Origin: JAAOII01 sp965207705
GTDB lineage: Bacteria > Pseudomonadota > Gammaproteobacteria > CBDBNL01 > JAAOII01
DNA: 64,000 bases
NCBI GenBank assembly: GCA_965207705.1
Contig: OZ242292.1
Coordinates: 682,001 to 746,000 of the forward strand
Reading direction: 5' to 3'
Of the stretch, positions 33,767-41,209 are shown piece after piece (the stretch's first letter is position 1; the number at the start of each line of letters is the position of its first letter). Under the pieces are notes generated by a model. It was not told the DNA's origin, did no database searches, and worked only from the letters and a program-made list of their open reading frames with translations. A program made the position numbers and the translations under genes.

Positions 33767-34063
33767 TGAATTATAAATCTCCCTGGCAGCGAGATGATGG
33801 AGGAATAGGCGTCTCCCTCTTAATATTGAATTATAAATCTCCCGGGCAGCGAGATGATGGAGGAATAGACGCCTCCCTCTTAATATTGAATTATAAATCT
33901 CCCGGGCAGCGAGATGATGGAGGAATAGACGCCTCCCTCTTAATATTGAATTATAAATCTCCCGGGCAGCGAGATGATGGAGGAATAGACGCCTCCCTCT
34001 TAATATTGAATTATAAATCTCCCGGGCAGCGAGATGATGGAGGTATGGCTCCCTCTTAATATT
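33767..34063. repeat. Five-copy 60-bp intergenic tandem repeat
   Basis: Units start at about 33767, 33827, 33887, 33947 and 34007 with exactly 60-bp period. The middle three are identical. The first has a few substitutions (CCTGG for CCGGG) and the last has an internal deletion. Each unit contains two small dyads, ATCTC...GAGAT and GGAGG...CCTCC, plus an AT-rich segment TTGAATTATAAATC. Both strands are open through the array because 60 is a multiple of three. There are no variable spacers, so it is not a CRISPR. Confidence 0.95.
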
Positions 34064-34155
34064 GTGCCATTTCAACATCATTTCTGCTGCCAGAAAGATC
34101 TTCACACTATGAACTATGAAAATCGTTTTGGCTTTATGAATTATATTAATAATAA

Positions 34156-34236
34156 CCTCCCTGGAACTAAAATAATAAGCAGCATGACTCCCCCCTTTGA
34201 ATGTGTCAGCTGTTATCATCTCAGTCGCCAGGGAGG
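34156..34236. repeat. 9-bp inverted repeat near the 60-bp array
   Basis: CCTCCCTGG (34156-34164) and CCAGGGAGG (34228-34236) are perfect inverse copies 63 bp apart. The right-hand arm, read on the minus strand, continues into CTCCCTGGCGACTGAGATGAT. This resembles the CTCCCTGGCAGCGAGATGAT core of the 60-bp units, so it may be a diverged relative of them in the opposite orientation. Confidence 0.55.
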
Positions 34237-34759
34237 CCTTTCCCCAAATTAAATCTGAATTGGATAATTGGATAAATCTTGATGCAATGAATCTTGCATA
34301 ACTTGTATGGGATACAGAGAAACATAATGCGCGCCCATTGAAAAATAATTGCGCAATAGAATGGATAGCAATCAAATGGATAGCTCCGATTTGAGCGCTG
34401 ATGCTAAGAGTTATCTCCTTGAGCAGCGGACCAACATGTAGATTGGTATTTGTATTAATCTTAATCCCCATTTATATTCTCTTCTTTCTGTTTGATATGA
34501 ACATCAATATTTGACAACCACATCATAAAAAATGCCAGTGAATATTCATCTGGCGTCGCCATGGCTATAAATATTAAAATATATAATCATCGCGACTACT
34601 TATAATTGGAACGGATAAATCCCCCCGTTCTGGCAAGTATTATAACACAGCATTTTAATATTACAACAGTTTTTAATTATTTTTTTATTGTTGGTCATAT
34701 TGGTTGAGAGTTTGTCGCAAGAATTTATACAACATAATTCAAGCAAATAATTATTGCCC

Positions 34760-34788
34760 TTGACTTATTAGTGAGATTTACCTATAAT
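34760..34788 (+). promoter_or_regulatory. Sigma-70-type promoter upstream of gloB
   Basis: TTGACT (34760-34765), a 17-bp spacer and a perfect TATAAT (34783-34788). Transcription would begin near 34795, leaving a roughly 93-nt leader before the gloB ATG. This is the best match to the consensus seen in the window. Confidence 0.8.
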
Positions 34789-34887
34789 CATTACCATGGA
34801 TGCAGCTATAAACATAGCAAGGAACATAAGAAGCATCGGAAACATTAGGAACGTCAAAAATGATGAGAGGATAGAGAGGATAAAAGT

Positions 34888-35649
34888 ATGGTAAAGATAG
34901 AAGGCATTAAGGATCCAAACGGAGATAACATTTTTTGGTTTATCATCGGCAAGAATAATGATGCCATAGTAGTAGACCCAGGCAAGAGTAAACCAGTATT
35001 AAAGTATCTAACAGATAATGGGCTAGTAGCCGACAGTATCTTAATAACTCATAACCATAGTGACCACACCGCTGGTATAAAAGATGTAACCGACCAATAT
35101 CATTGTCCTGTACTTGGTCCTGAGAATGAAGACATAGAATCAATAACTCAAGCATTTACCGAAGGCGATTCCTTTGAACGACTTGGAGCTAAATTTGAAG
35201 TCCTATCCCTCCCTGGACATGCTTCCGACCATATAGGATTCATAATTGACGGCAAGCATTTCTTATGTGGCGATGTTATATTTGGCGCAGGATGCGGCAA
35301 TGTCCCAGAAGGGACTATGGAGCAGATGTTTGAGTCCTTACAAAAATGCGCAGCATTACCTCCCAAGACAAAGCTTTACTGGGGACATGAGATTACAACC
35401 TCTAATCTGCTTTTCGCTAGCAAGGTAGAACCAGATAACCCCGACCTCCTTAAACGGCTAAGCAACACCGAAAAAGTAATACAACAAAATGGGATAAGTG
35501 CTCCAGGCACTTTAGAGGAAGAATTGAAGACCAACCCATTCTTAAGAGTGGATCAAGCGACTATAGTTAAAAATGCAGAAGAGTTTGCCGGTGGCAAACT
35601 ATCAACCCCAGCAGAGGTATTCAGTTCCCTAAGAAAGTGGAAAGGGTAG
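34888..35649 (+). CDS. gloB: Hydroxyacylglutathione hydrolase (glyoxalase II)
   Basis: Hydrolyses S-D-lactoylglutathione in methylglyoxal detoxification. The 253-residue metallo-beta-lactamase-fold protein has the binuclear-metal motif THNHSDH (His55, His57, Asp59, His60). It also has LPGHASDHIGF, the bridging Asp in CGDVIFGAGCGNVPEGT, and WGHE. The C-terminal HAGH domain follows (ASKVEPDNPDLLKRL, TNPFLRVD). Purine-rich GAGAGGAT precedes the ATG. Monocistronic from its own promoter. Confidence 0.94.
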   Translation: MVKIEGIKDPNGDNIFWFIIGKNNDAIVVDPGKSKPVLKYLTDNGLVADSILITHNHSDHTAGIKDVTDQYHCPVLGPENEDIESITQAFTEGDSFERLGAKFEVLSLPGHASDHIGFIIDGKHFLCGDVIFGAGCGNVPEGTMEQMFESLQKCAALPPKTKLYWGHEITTSNLLFASKVEPDNPDLLKRLSNTEKVIQQNGISAPGTLEEELKTNPFLRVDQATIVKNAEEFAGGKLSTPAEVFSSLRKWKG

Positions 35650-35660
35650 GATTGAAAAGG

Positions 35661-35720
35661 GGGAGGAATTCAAGGGAGAGGAATTCAAGGGAGAGGAATT
35701 CAAGGGAGGAGAATTAAAGA
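35661..35720. repeat. 15-bp tandem repeat downstream of gloB
   Basis: About three perfect copies of AGGAATTCAAGGGAG (35664-35708) with degenerate copies at both ends, filling the gap between the convergent genes gloB and folE2. No coding role is apparent. Confidence 0.85.
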
Positions 35721-35733
35721 GTGGAAATAACTA

Positions 35734-36648
35734 CTAAATAATTATATCCCCTTCTAACACCTCAGCAATTGCGTCATGGGGGTGTAAGCTTTCTAAATGA
35801 CGAACCTTAATGCTGACACCGTCCTTAGAAAAACCAGAGAATGCTTTTTGCAGAATCCGCGCCGCATCCTCACAGAACATAAGGTTCTCTCCATTTAAAC
35901 TTGCAAAAGATTGCTCATCTTCCCGTTTAACCACTGATTGCACTCTAGTTTTAATCGCATCCTCCGCCATATTAATAAGATGCAAAAATGGAAAATTATC
36001 TTGGGGCTTCACAATAAGTTTCACCTCCGCGATACTTCTTTGACTATGTGGGGTTGCCATCATCTTCTCTTCATTTTTTAACCACTCTTGTCCTTTTTCC
36101 TTAGTAATAGTATTGCCGTTGTTAAAGTGCTGAACAAATCTATCACTAATCAGCTGGCGAGACAATGCCGCAGAGCAAGGGCAAGTGGAAGAATATATTA
36201 TCTTAAATTCAATTTGACACCTAATCTTACCGTCTAAATTAACTAAACTAACCTGGACTGGATAATCCAACCATCCTTTGTGTCCGCTCAAAAGTGATTC
36301 TCGTTCAACACATAGGTCAAAATGAATAGACACTTTAGATGAAGTACTATATCCTTCCTGTAACGAGACAAAATCTTTGGTGAGCTGTTCTAAAGTCCCG
36401 TAGTTAACTTTTTCTAATAAGCTTAGTTTAGTTAAGCTTAAATACATGCGCGACATGTGAATACCACGCGCCTGCGGATCATTCAAATCGACAGAGCAAT
36501 CAATTTCAGAGCGTACTTTCTGCACTCCCAAATCCTTATCACACATTGCAAGAGGCATGACTATGCCCTTCATTCCCACCCAGTTTAATCTTGACGGTTC
36601 TTCTGGTTTACTATTTTGTGCCACATCGGGCAATTGAACTTGACTCAT
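35734..36648 (-). CDS. folE2: GTP cyclohydrolase FolE2 (type IB)
   Basis: Converts GTP to 7,8-dihydroneopterin triphosphate at the start of folate (and queuosine) synthesis. It belongs to the COG1469 family, distinct from FolE. The 304-residue protein shows QARGIHMSRMY (about 60-70), the conserved Cys region SSTCPCSAALSRQL (Cys156, Cys158), and the C-terminal RHLESLHPHDAIAEV. FolE2 can use metals other than zinc; in some bacteria it is a low-zinc substitute, but whether folE exists elsewhere is unknown here. Confidence 0.95.
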   Translation of the reverse strand: MSQVQLPDVAQNSKPEEPSRLNWVGMKGIVMPLAMCDKDLGVQKVRSEIDCSVDLNDPQARGIHMSRMYLSLTKLSLLEKVNYGTLEQLTKDFVSLQEGYSTSSKVSIHFDLCVERESLLSGHKGWLDYPVQVSLVNLDGKIRCQIEFKIIYSSTCPCSAALSRQLISDRFVQHFNNGNTITKEKGQEWLKNEEKMMATPHSQRSIAEVKLIVKPQDNFPFLHLINMAEDAIKTRVQSVVKREDEQSFASLNGENLMFCEDAARILQKAFSGFSKDGVSIKVRHLESLHPHDAIAEVLEGDIII

Positions 36649-36666
36649 AATTTATTTAATATGGAA

Positions 36667-36672
36667 ATTATA
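36667..36672 (-). promoter_or_regulatory. Possible folE2 -10 box inside an inverted repeat
   Basis: Minus-strand TATAAT about 19 bp before the folE2 ATG, within the sequence AAGTAGTATATAAT. The same 14 bases occur before orn (60588-60601) and at the end of tnpB. No good -35 is visible at 17 bp. Confidence 0.4.
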
Positions 36673-36686
36673 TACTACTTTCCGCA
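36667..36686. repeat. Left 20-bp inverted repeat arm
   Basis: Inverse copy of 37940-37959, 20 of 20 bases. It lies 18 bp upstream of the folE2 start and contains the candidate folE2 -10 box. Confidence 0.9.
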
Positions 36687-36764
36687 AAATGATTGCAAAG
36701 TAATTAAAACATATTGGTTTTATTAATGGACTACTTTATAACATAGATATGATATACAGATATT

Positions 36765-37958
36765 ATGTATCGTAGCACGCGGCTCAAACTTTATCCAACT
36801 AAAGAACAGGACGCCATATTGCAAAGGCAGCTAGGGACGGGCAGATGGTTATACAATCATTTCTTGGCTTTGTCTATTAGACATTACAAGATGTTTGGCA
36901 AGTGTAAAGGATATAAGAAAGCAGGTTATGTAAGATTAGCCAAGCATCTAACGAACATTAAATATCATAAGAATTTAGCTTGGCTTCAAGAATCACCTGC
37001 TTGGTCATTGCAAGCCAAACTTAAGGATTTAGACACGGCTTATAGCAATTTCTTCAAATATAAAAATGGATTTCCAAAGTTTAAGAGGAAGTGGGGAGTG
37101 GATACTCTGCGTTTTGATAGAAATCATTTTAAGATAAAAGGCAATAGAATTGCCCTGCCTAAGGTAAAAGGGGTAAAGTTCAAAGGGAGATTGCTTGAAG
37201 GCAAGATTAGAAATGCTACGATTAGCAGGACAATATTTGGCTTTTATCAGTTATCAGTACTCTACGAGCTAGAAATGAAGCCAAGGGCTGTCAATGGCTA
37301 TGTGGCAATAGATATGAACTGTCATAACCTCACATTAGATAATGGAGAGAAGTATGAATTGCCTGAATATACCAATCAAAGCAAAATAAGATACTGGCAA
37401 AAGGCGTTGGCTCGCAGAGTAAAGGGCAGCAATAGACGCTTTAAAGCACGGGTGATGTTAGCTAAAGCATGCTCCAAAGCAGCAAGAATTAGGAATTACA
37501 GCAACCATATTCTCACTAGTAAAATCGCATACCGAGGCGAAAACCAAGCAAGGTGCGTGATTTTAGAGGATTTGACCATTAGTAATATGACCCGCAAAGG
37601 TAAGCACAAGAGAGGACTAAATCGTTCAATGCGTGATAGTTGTCTTGGAGACATAAAGAGAATGTTGGAGTATAAGACCACTACTATCAAGGTGGATAGG
37701 TTTTATCCAAGTTCTAAATTATGTAATGCCTGCGGTCATAAGAACAAAGCATTGACGTTATCTGATAGAAAGTGGCGATGTATTGAATGCAATACAGAAC
37801 ACGACAGAGATATCAATGCGGCGATTAATTTAAAGAAATGGGCGAGAAACGCCCTGCGTGGAGATGGAGTAAAACCTTCTGAGATATTTAATATCCCAGA
37901 AGGTATCTATCTGGGAAGCGCTAATATAAACTGCTCTCCTGCGGAAAGTAGTATATAA
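36765..37958 (+). CDS. tnpB: IS200/IS605-family RNA-guided endonuclease TnpB (OrfB)
   Basis: TnpB proteins are omega-RNA-guided DNA nucleases that help IS605-type elements persist. The 397-residue protein looks intact. The N-terminal OrfB region starts YRSTRLKLYPTKEQDAILQRQLGTGRWLYNHFL. The RuvC acidic residues are Asp183 (YVAIDMN), Glu268 (VILEDL) and Asp349 (HDRDINAA). A CxxC...CxxC zinc ribbon lies at Cys320, 323, 339 and 342. The last five codons and the stop lie in the right inverted repeat. No tnpA is found nearby, so mobilisation would need a helper in trans. Confidence 0.93.
   Translation: MYRSTRLKLYPTKEQDAILQRQLGTGRWLYNHFLALSIRHYKMFGKCKGYKKAGYVRLAKHLTNIKYHKNLAWLQESPAWSLQAKLKDLDTAYSNFFKYKNGFPKFKRKWGVDTLRFDRNHFKIKGNRIALPKVKGVKFKGRLLEGKIRNATISRTIFGFYQLSVLYELEMKPRAVNGYVAIDMNCHNLTLDNGEKYELPEYTNQSKIRYWQKALARRVKGSNRRFKARVMLAKACSKAARIRNYSNHILTSKIAYRGENQARCVILEDLTISNMTRKGKHKRGLNRSMRDSCLGDIKRMLEYKTTTIKVDRFYPSSKLCNACGHKNKALTLSDRKWRCIECNTEHDRDINAAINLKKWARNALRGDGVKPSEIFNIPEGIYLGSANINCSPAESSI
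37894..37916 (+). other. Hairpin in the 3' end of tnpB (candidate omega-RNA element)
   Basis: A 7-bp perfect stem TCCCAGA/TCTGGGA with a 9-nt loop lies about 40 bp before the tnpB stop. In IS605-type systems the guide RNA overlaps the 3' end of tnpB and the right element end, so this structure is a candidate part of the RNA scaffold. The exact boundaries and guide are not determinable here. Confidence 0.35.
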
Positions 37959-37959
37959 T
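37940..37959. repeat. Right 20-bp inverted repeat arm
   Basis: TGCGGAAAGTAGTATATAAT, exact inverse of 36667-36686. It encodes the last residues of TnpB (AESSI) and its TAA stop. Confidence 0.9.
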
Positions 37960-38001
37960 CCCCTTTAAGATTCTACTATAGTGGTATTTATATAGTGATA
38001 T

Positions 38002-39051
38002 TTATCTATTAAACAAGCTCCATTCTTGCATACGCGACAATAGCTTATCCGAAAAGGTTCCAACCGCCTCATCGCTTGCCTTACCCAAACGCTCTGCAAT
38101 ATTTTTCTTTTCTCTCACCGACACCTCATATAAATCAGTTTTTTCTGTTTTTAAGAATAAATACTCCTCAGAAGTAATAATTTCATCTGCGAGCTTCATC
38201 TTCAGCGCATCACTGCCATACCATATTTCGCCAGTTGCCACTTTTGCTATAGAAAGTGATGGACGATATTTCTTAACCATATCTTTAAACAAGCTATGGG
38301 TATGCTGCAGGTCTTGTTGGAACTTTTTACGCCCCTTAGGGGTATTTTCGCCCACCACTGTCAGAGTTCTTTTATATTCACCAGATGTATGATACTCAAC
38401 ATCAATGTTCCCTTTTTTCAGAAGTTTGTTAATATTCGGCACCATTCCCACCACCCCAATAGAACCAAGTATCGCAAAAGGGGCTGCGCATATTTTATCT
38501 GCCATAGCTGCCATAAGATAGCCGCCACTAGCAGCTACTTTATCAACGCAAACTGTCAAACTAAGTTTATGTTCACGCAAACGTAACAACTGCGCTGCCG
38601 CCAACCCATAAGAGTGAACATAACCGCCACCACTCTCCAAACGCAACACCACTTCTTCTTTGGGCTTGGCAACTTTGATAATAAGTGAAATAGTGTCTGT
38701 CAAAGAATGAACATCCGATGCTTTCATATCTCCATTAAAATTAATTACATACGCCACCTTGCGCTCATCCTGTTTCTTCTTTTGCCGTTTTTGAAGTTTG
38801 TGAAGTTTTTTACTTTCTTTTTTATCCAGCTTAAGCATTGACTTCCACTCTTTATGAGATAGAACTGCGCTTTTAAACTGTTTTTCAATATTCTTCAGTT
38901 TCTTATTTAAGTGCACAACTTTTAGTTTAGTGCGAGATTCTTGCCCTCGTGAACGCACTGTCGCGGCAATAAAGCCGATAATCAACATTAACGCTAATAC
39001 AAAGGTAAGTATTTTGGCTACAAAAAGCCCGTATTCACTAAGAAATTCCAT
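38002..39051 (-). CDS. sohB: Probable membrane protease SohB (SppA/S49 family)
   Basis: Inner-membrane serine peptidase related to signal-peptide peptidase SppA. The start at 39051 (MEFLSEYGLFVAKILTFVLALML) matches the E. coli SohB N-terminus exactly in its first eight residues, giving 349 residues. An N-terminal transmembrane helix is followed by a long Lys-rich coiled-coil stretch (about 45-95). The S49 domain follows, with VVLRLESGGGYVHSYGLAA, the nucleophile region VDKVAASGGYLMA, and the GSIGVVG and TSGEYKRTLT (Lys) segments. Monocistronic, convergent with tnpB. Confidence 0.93.
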   Translation of the reverse strand: MEFLSEYGLFVAKILTFVLALMLIIGFIAATVRSRGQESRTKLKVVHLNKKLKNIEKQFKSAVLSHKEWKSMLKLDKKESKKLHKLQKRQKKKQDERKVAYVINFNGDMKASDVHSLTDTISLIIKVAKPKEEVVLRLESGGGYVHSYGLAAAQLLRLREHKLSLTVCVDKVAASGGYLMAAMADKICAAPFAILGSIGVVGMVPNINKLLKKGNIDVEYHTSGEYKRTLTVVGENTPKGRKKFQQDLQHTHSLFKDMVKKYRPSLSIAKVATGEIWYGSDALKMKLADEIITSEEYLFLKTEKTDLYEVSVREKKNIAERLGKASDEAVGTFSDKLLSRMQEWSLFNR

Positions 39052-39186
39052 AATATACAATAATTTTTGATTTATATCTGATCTATAAATAAAGTTTAGC
39101 TGACATTAATCACACCAATAACACAACAATACAACAATAATTGTCGTGTCTCATCATTATACTATACTCTATCAAATTCCCCCTGT

Positions 39187-39198
39187 TATAATAATTAT
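39187..39198 (+). promoter_or_regulatory. TATAAT box 6 bp before the lpxH GTG start (possible leaderless promoter)
   Basis: TATAAT at 39187-39192 is followed by AATTAT and the GTG start at 39199, which would place transcription initiation at the start codon. No ribosome-binding site is present. Confidence 0.5.
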
Positions 39199-39948
39199 GT
39201 GAAAAATCACTACTTTATTGCGGATCTGCATCTTAGCGCTAAATACTTAGACAGGCATAAGAGCTTCTTGAGTTTTTGCCAAATAATGGCATCAAAGAAA
39301 GCTCAGTTATATATCCTTGGGGACCTCTTTGATACCTGGTTGGGAGACGATATGATGACAACGCAAGAAGAGCAGATAGCAGCTGCGTTATATGCTATCA
39401 AGAAAAGCGGCGGGCAGGTGTTCTTCCAAGCGGGTAATCGTGACTTCCTAATTGGTGATGATTTTTTAAACCTAAGCGGCTGCGTGCCAATAATAGCAGA
39501 AGAAGAAGTTCTGCAAATCAACAACAAAAGGGTCTTTGTTGCCCACGGTGATTCATTATGTATAGCAGATAAAAAATTTCAAGAGGTTCGCGCGGCAACC
39601 CGTACTCAACAATGGAAACAACAATTCATAAGCAAAAGCTCCGCAGAAAGGTTAAAGCTAAAGCAACAGTATTTTGCAGAAAGTAATGCCCACGTCAATA
39701 GCCATGACACAGAAGAGTTATGCATACACCCCGAATATATTGAAAAGTTATTTATTAAACATGATGCAGACATCTTAATTCATGGACATCTGCATAAACC
39801 TGAACAGTTTGAACTAAATATACAAGGTAAAAAAAGGCAGCTTATATGCTTAGGGGACTGGGGCAACCAAAATAAAGCATGGGTTGCATCTATAACAGAC
39901 AAGGCCGAACTTCACAACTATCCACTTGACAAAATTCAAATTATTTGA
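39199..39948 (+). CDS. lpxH: UDP-2,3-diacylglucosamine diphosphatase
   Basis: Lipid A pathway hydrolase that makes lipid X from UDP-2,3-diacylglucosamine at the inner membrane. The calcineurin-like metallophosphatase has 249 residues: FIADLHLS (Asp9, His11), LGDLFDTWLGDD (Asp42), AGNRDFLIGDDF (Asn), VAHGDSLC, and the C-terminal IHGHLHKP. The start codon is GTG; an overlapping ATG at 39197 is out of frame and hits TGA at once. Its 3' end overlaps the next gene by 23 bp. Confidence 0.94.
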   Translation: MKNHYFIADLHLSAKYLDRHKSFLSFCQIMASKKAQLYILGDLFDTWLGDDMMTTQEEQIAAALYAIKKSGGQVFFQAGNRDFLIGDDFLNLSGCVPIIAEEEVLQINNKRVFVAHGDSLCIADKKFQEVRAATRTQQWKQQFISKSSAERLKLKQQYFAESNAHVNSHDTEELCIHPEYIEKLFIKHDADILIHGHLHKPEQFELNIQGKKRQLICLGDWGNQNKAWVASITDKAELHNYPLDKIQII

Positions 39949-41209
39949 TAAGTGCTATCAACAAAGCCGAGTCCACCAATGCATACGCCATTTCTTTACC
40001 CAAAGTCGCGCCACTGAAGTAACCACTCCGCTTATGCTGGCGCAACGGCTACAAGAGCCCCACATAAAGCTTTTTAATATACCATCATCTGCTACACAGC
40101 AAGAGGCAAATTTAAGTTCAAGCAAGAGAAGCCAAATAGCAACCTCAGACAATATTCAATACCTCCAAGCATCGCCAGAATACGCAATGAAAGAGCTAAT
40201 GGCACAGAGGTTTCCAGGGCATATATTTCAAATATGCCAGTCGTTTCGCCAAGGAGAGCAAGGGCGTATTCATAACCCCGAATTTACTATGCTGGAATGG
40301 TATCGTATCGGCTGGAGCCAACAAGAGATTCAAAAAGATATACTCTCATTATTGGATGCCCTGTTAAATGAATACAAGTTACATGAATACAAGCCCCCTC
40401 AACAGGGGGGACAGGATGAGCAGGAGGGGCAGAATGAGCAGGAGGGACAGAATGAGCAGGATGCGCAAAAGAGACAAAAGCAGCAAGTACCTGAGATACC
40501 TGACACATCTTTTACTATTAACCGCCTAACATACCAACAATCTTTTGAGCAGGCGGGACTTCCCATCCCCTTGCATAGCTGCAGTTATAGCAAAAAGGTG
40601 CTACGTAAAAATACCGAAGAGCTACGAGAGGCAGCAGCACATGCGCTTGCTACTAACAAGAATGGAAGCGTCAGCAGTGATATTGGCAATAGCAATATTA
40701 AGCATTTACAGCGCAGTCAAATTCTGGATTTATTATTTGGTAGTTTAGTAGCCGAATCACTAAAGTCACCACCTGCCAAGCAGGCAGATGCCAAGAATAA
40801 AAAATTAGTGGCGAATAGCCAAGACCAATATAACCCGTGCCGTGAGTATATGTGCATAGTGGATGAATTCCCTTGTGAACAAGCAGGATTTACCACAGTG
40901 ACAAAAAATCAGGCAGGTGAAAAGGTTGCTAACAGGTTTGAGCTATTTTGGCGAGGAATTGAAATTGCTAACGGCGGAGAAGAGGCAGCACCCGACAAGA
41001 TATATACGCAACTTGAAGGAGAAGCAAAAGTAATGATGGATGAAAATATTAGATTAGTAAAGGATGCTTGGAAAGGATTGCCTCCATGTAGTGGAGTGGC
41101 TATGGGAGTGGATAGAGTAGTGATGCTATTGAATAGCAAGGATTCCTTATCCTTTACGATGGCTCCGTCCCACGCGAATGCCAACCCAACTTGCTACGAC
41201 AAGCGCTAA
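39926..41209 (+). CDS. epmA: EF-P-(R)-beta-lysine ligase homologue EpmA with Gln-rich inserts
   Basis: Class II lysyl-tRNA-synthetase-like enzyme that lysylates elongation factor P. Conserved parts are RHFFTQSRATEVTTPLM, SPEYAMKELMAQ, motif 2 FRQGEQGRIHNPEFTMLEWY, the FELFWRGIEIANGGEE region and motif 3 SGVAMGVDRVVMLL. At 427 residues it is about 100 longer than E. coli EpmA (325). Inserts occur at about 45-70, at 155-190 (an 18-bp Gln/Glu/Gly repeat) and at about 230-300. The start is a TTG inside lpxH. The 3' end overlaps convergent nadK by 56 bp. Confidence 0.88.
   Translation: MTKFKLFDKCYQQSRVHQCIRHFFTQSRATEVTTPLMLAQRLQEPHIKLFNIPSSATQQEANLSSSKRSQIATSDNIQYLQASPEYAMKELMAQRFPGHIFQICQSFRQGEQGRIHNPEFTMLEWYRIGWSQQEIQKDILSLLDALLNEYKLHEYKPPQQGGQDEQEGQNEQEGQNEQDAQKRQKQQVPEIPDTSFTINRLTYQQSFEQAGLPIPLHSCSYSKKVLRKNTEELREAAAHALATNKNGSVSSDIGNSNIKHLQRSQILDLLFGSLVAESLKSPPAKQADAKNKKLVANSQDQYNPCREYMCIVDEFPCEQAGFTTVTKNQAGEKVANRFELFWRGIEIANGGEEAAPDKIYTQLEGEAKVMMDENIRLVKDAWKGLPPCSGVAMGVDRVVMLLNSKDSLSFTMAPSHANANPTCYDKR
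40409..40471 (+). repeat. 18-bp tandem repeat in epmA
   Basis: Units of GAGCAGGAGGGGCAGAAT at 40418-40435 and 40436-40453, then a diverged unit 40454-40471 and a partial one before. They encode EQEGQN repeats in a surface insert. Confidence 0.88.

Larger units (their letters stand above)
33637..34887. other. 1.25-kb region without a convincing gene
   Basis: Between rnhA and gloB. It contains a GGGCGG...CCGCCC inverted repeat near 33690-33725, a five-copy 60-bp tandem repeat (33767-34063), a 9-bp inverted repeat 63 bp apart (34156-34236), and the gloB promoter (34760-34788). A minus-strand open frame spans 33752-34471 with a purine-rich ATG context, but its sequence is unlike a normal protein and its C-terminal half simply reads the tandem repeat. 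Confidence 0.7.
36667..37959 (+). mobile_element. Solitary tnpB unit bracketed by 20-bp inverted repeats
   Basis: A tnpB gene lacking an adjacent tnpA transposase lies between folE2 and sohB. TGCGGAAAGTAGTATATAAT at 37940-37959 is an exact inverse copy of 36667-36686, and the match continues imperfectly outward. IS200/IS605-family elements normally lack terminal inverted repeats, so these may not be true ends. The borders are therefore a proposal. Confidence 0.6.

Noticed and set aside
33767..34063. Regularly spaced repeats suggesting a CRISPR array
   Set aside because: The full 60-bp unit repeats without unique spacers, and no cas genes are present; it is a plain tandem repeat.
33752..34471. 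239-codon minus-strand reading frame across the 60-bp array
   Set aside because: It has a plausible ribosome-binding site (AAGAAGAGA), but the sequence is unlike any recognisable protein and its C-terminal 40 percent just translates the tandem repeat, which is open on both strands because of its length.
36765..37958. TnpB as a Cas12-type CRISPR effector
   Set aside because: At 397 residues, with OrfB N-terminus and no CRISPR array or cas1/cas2 nearby, it is an IS605-type TnpB.
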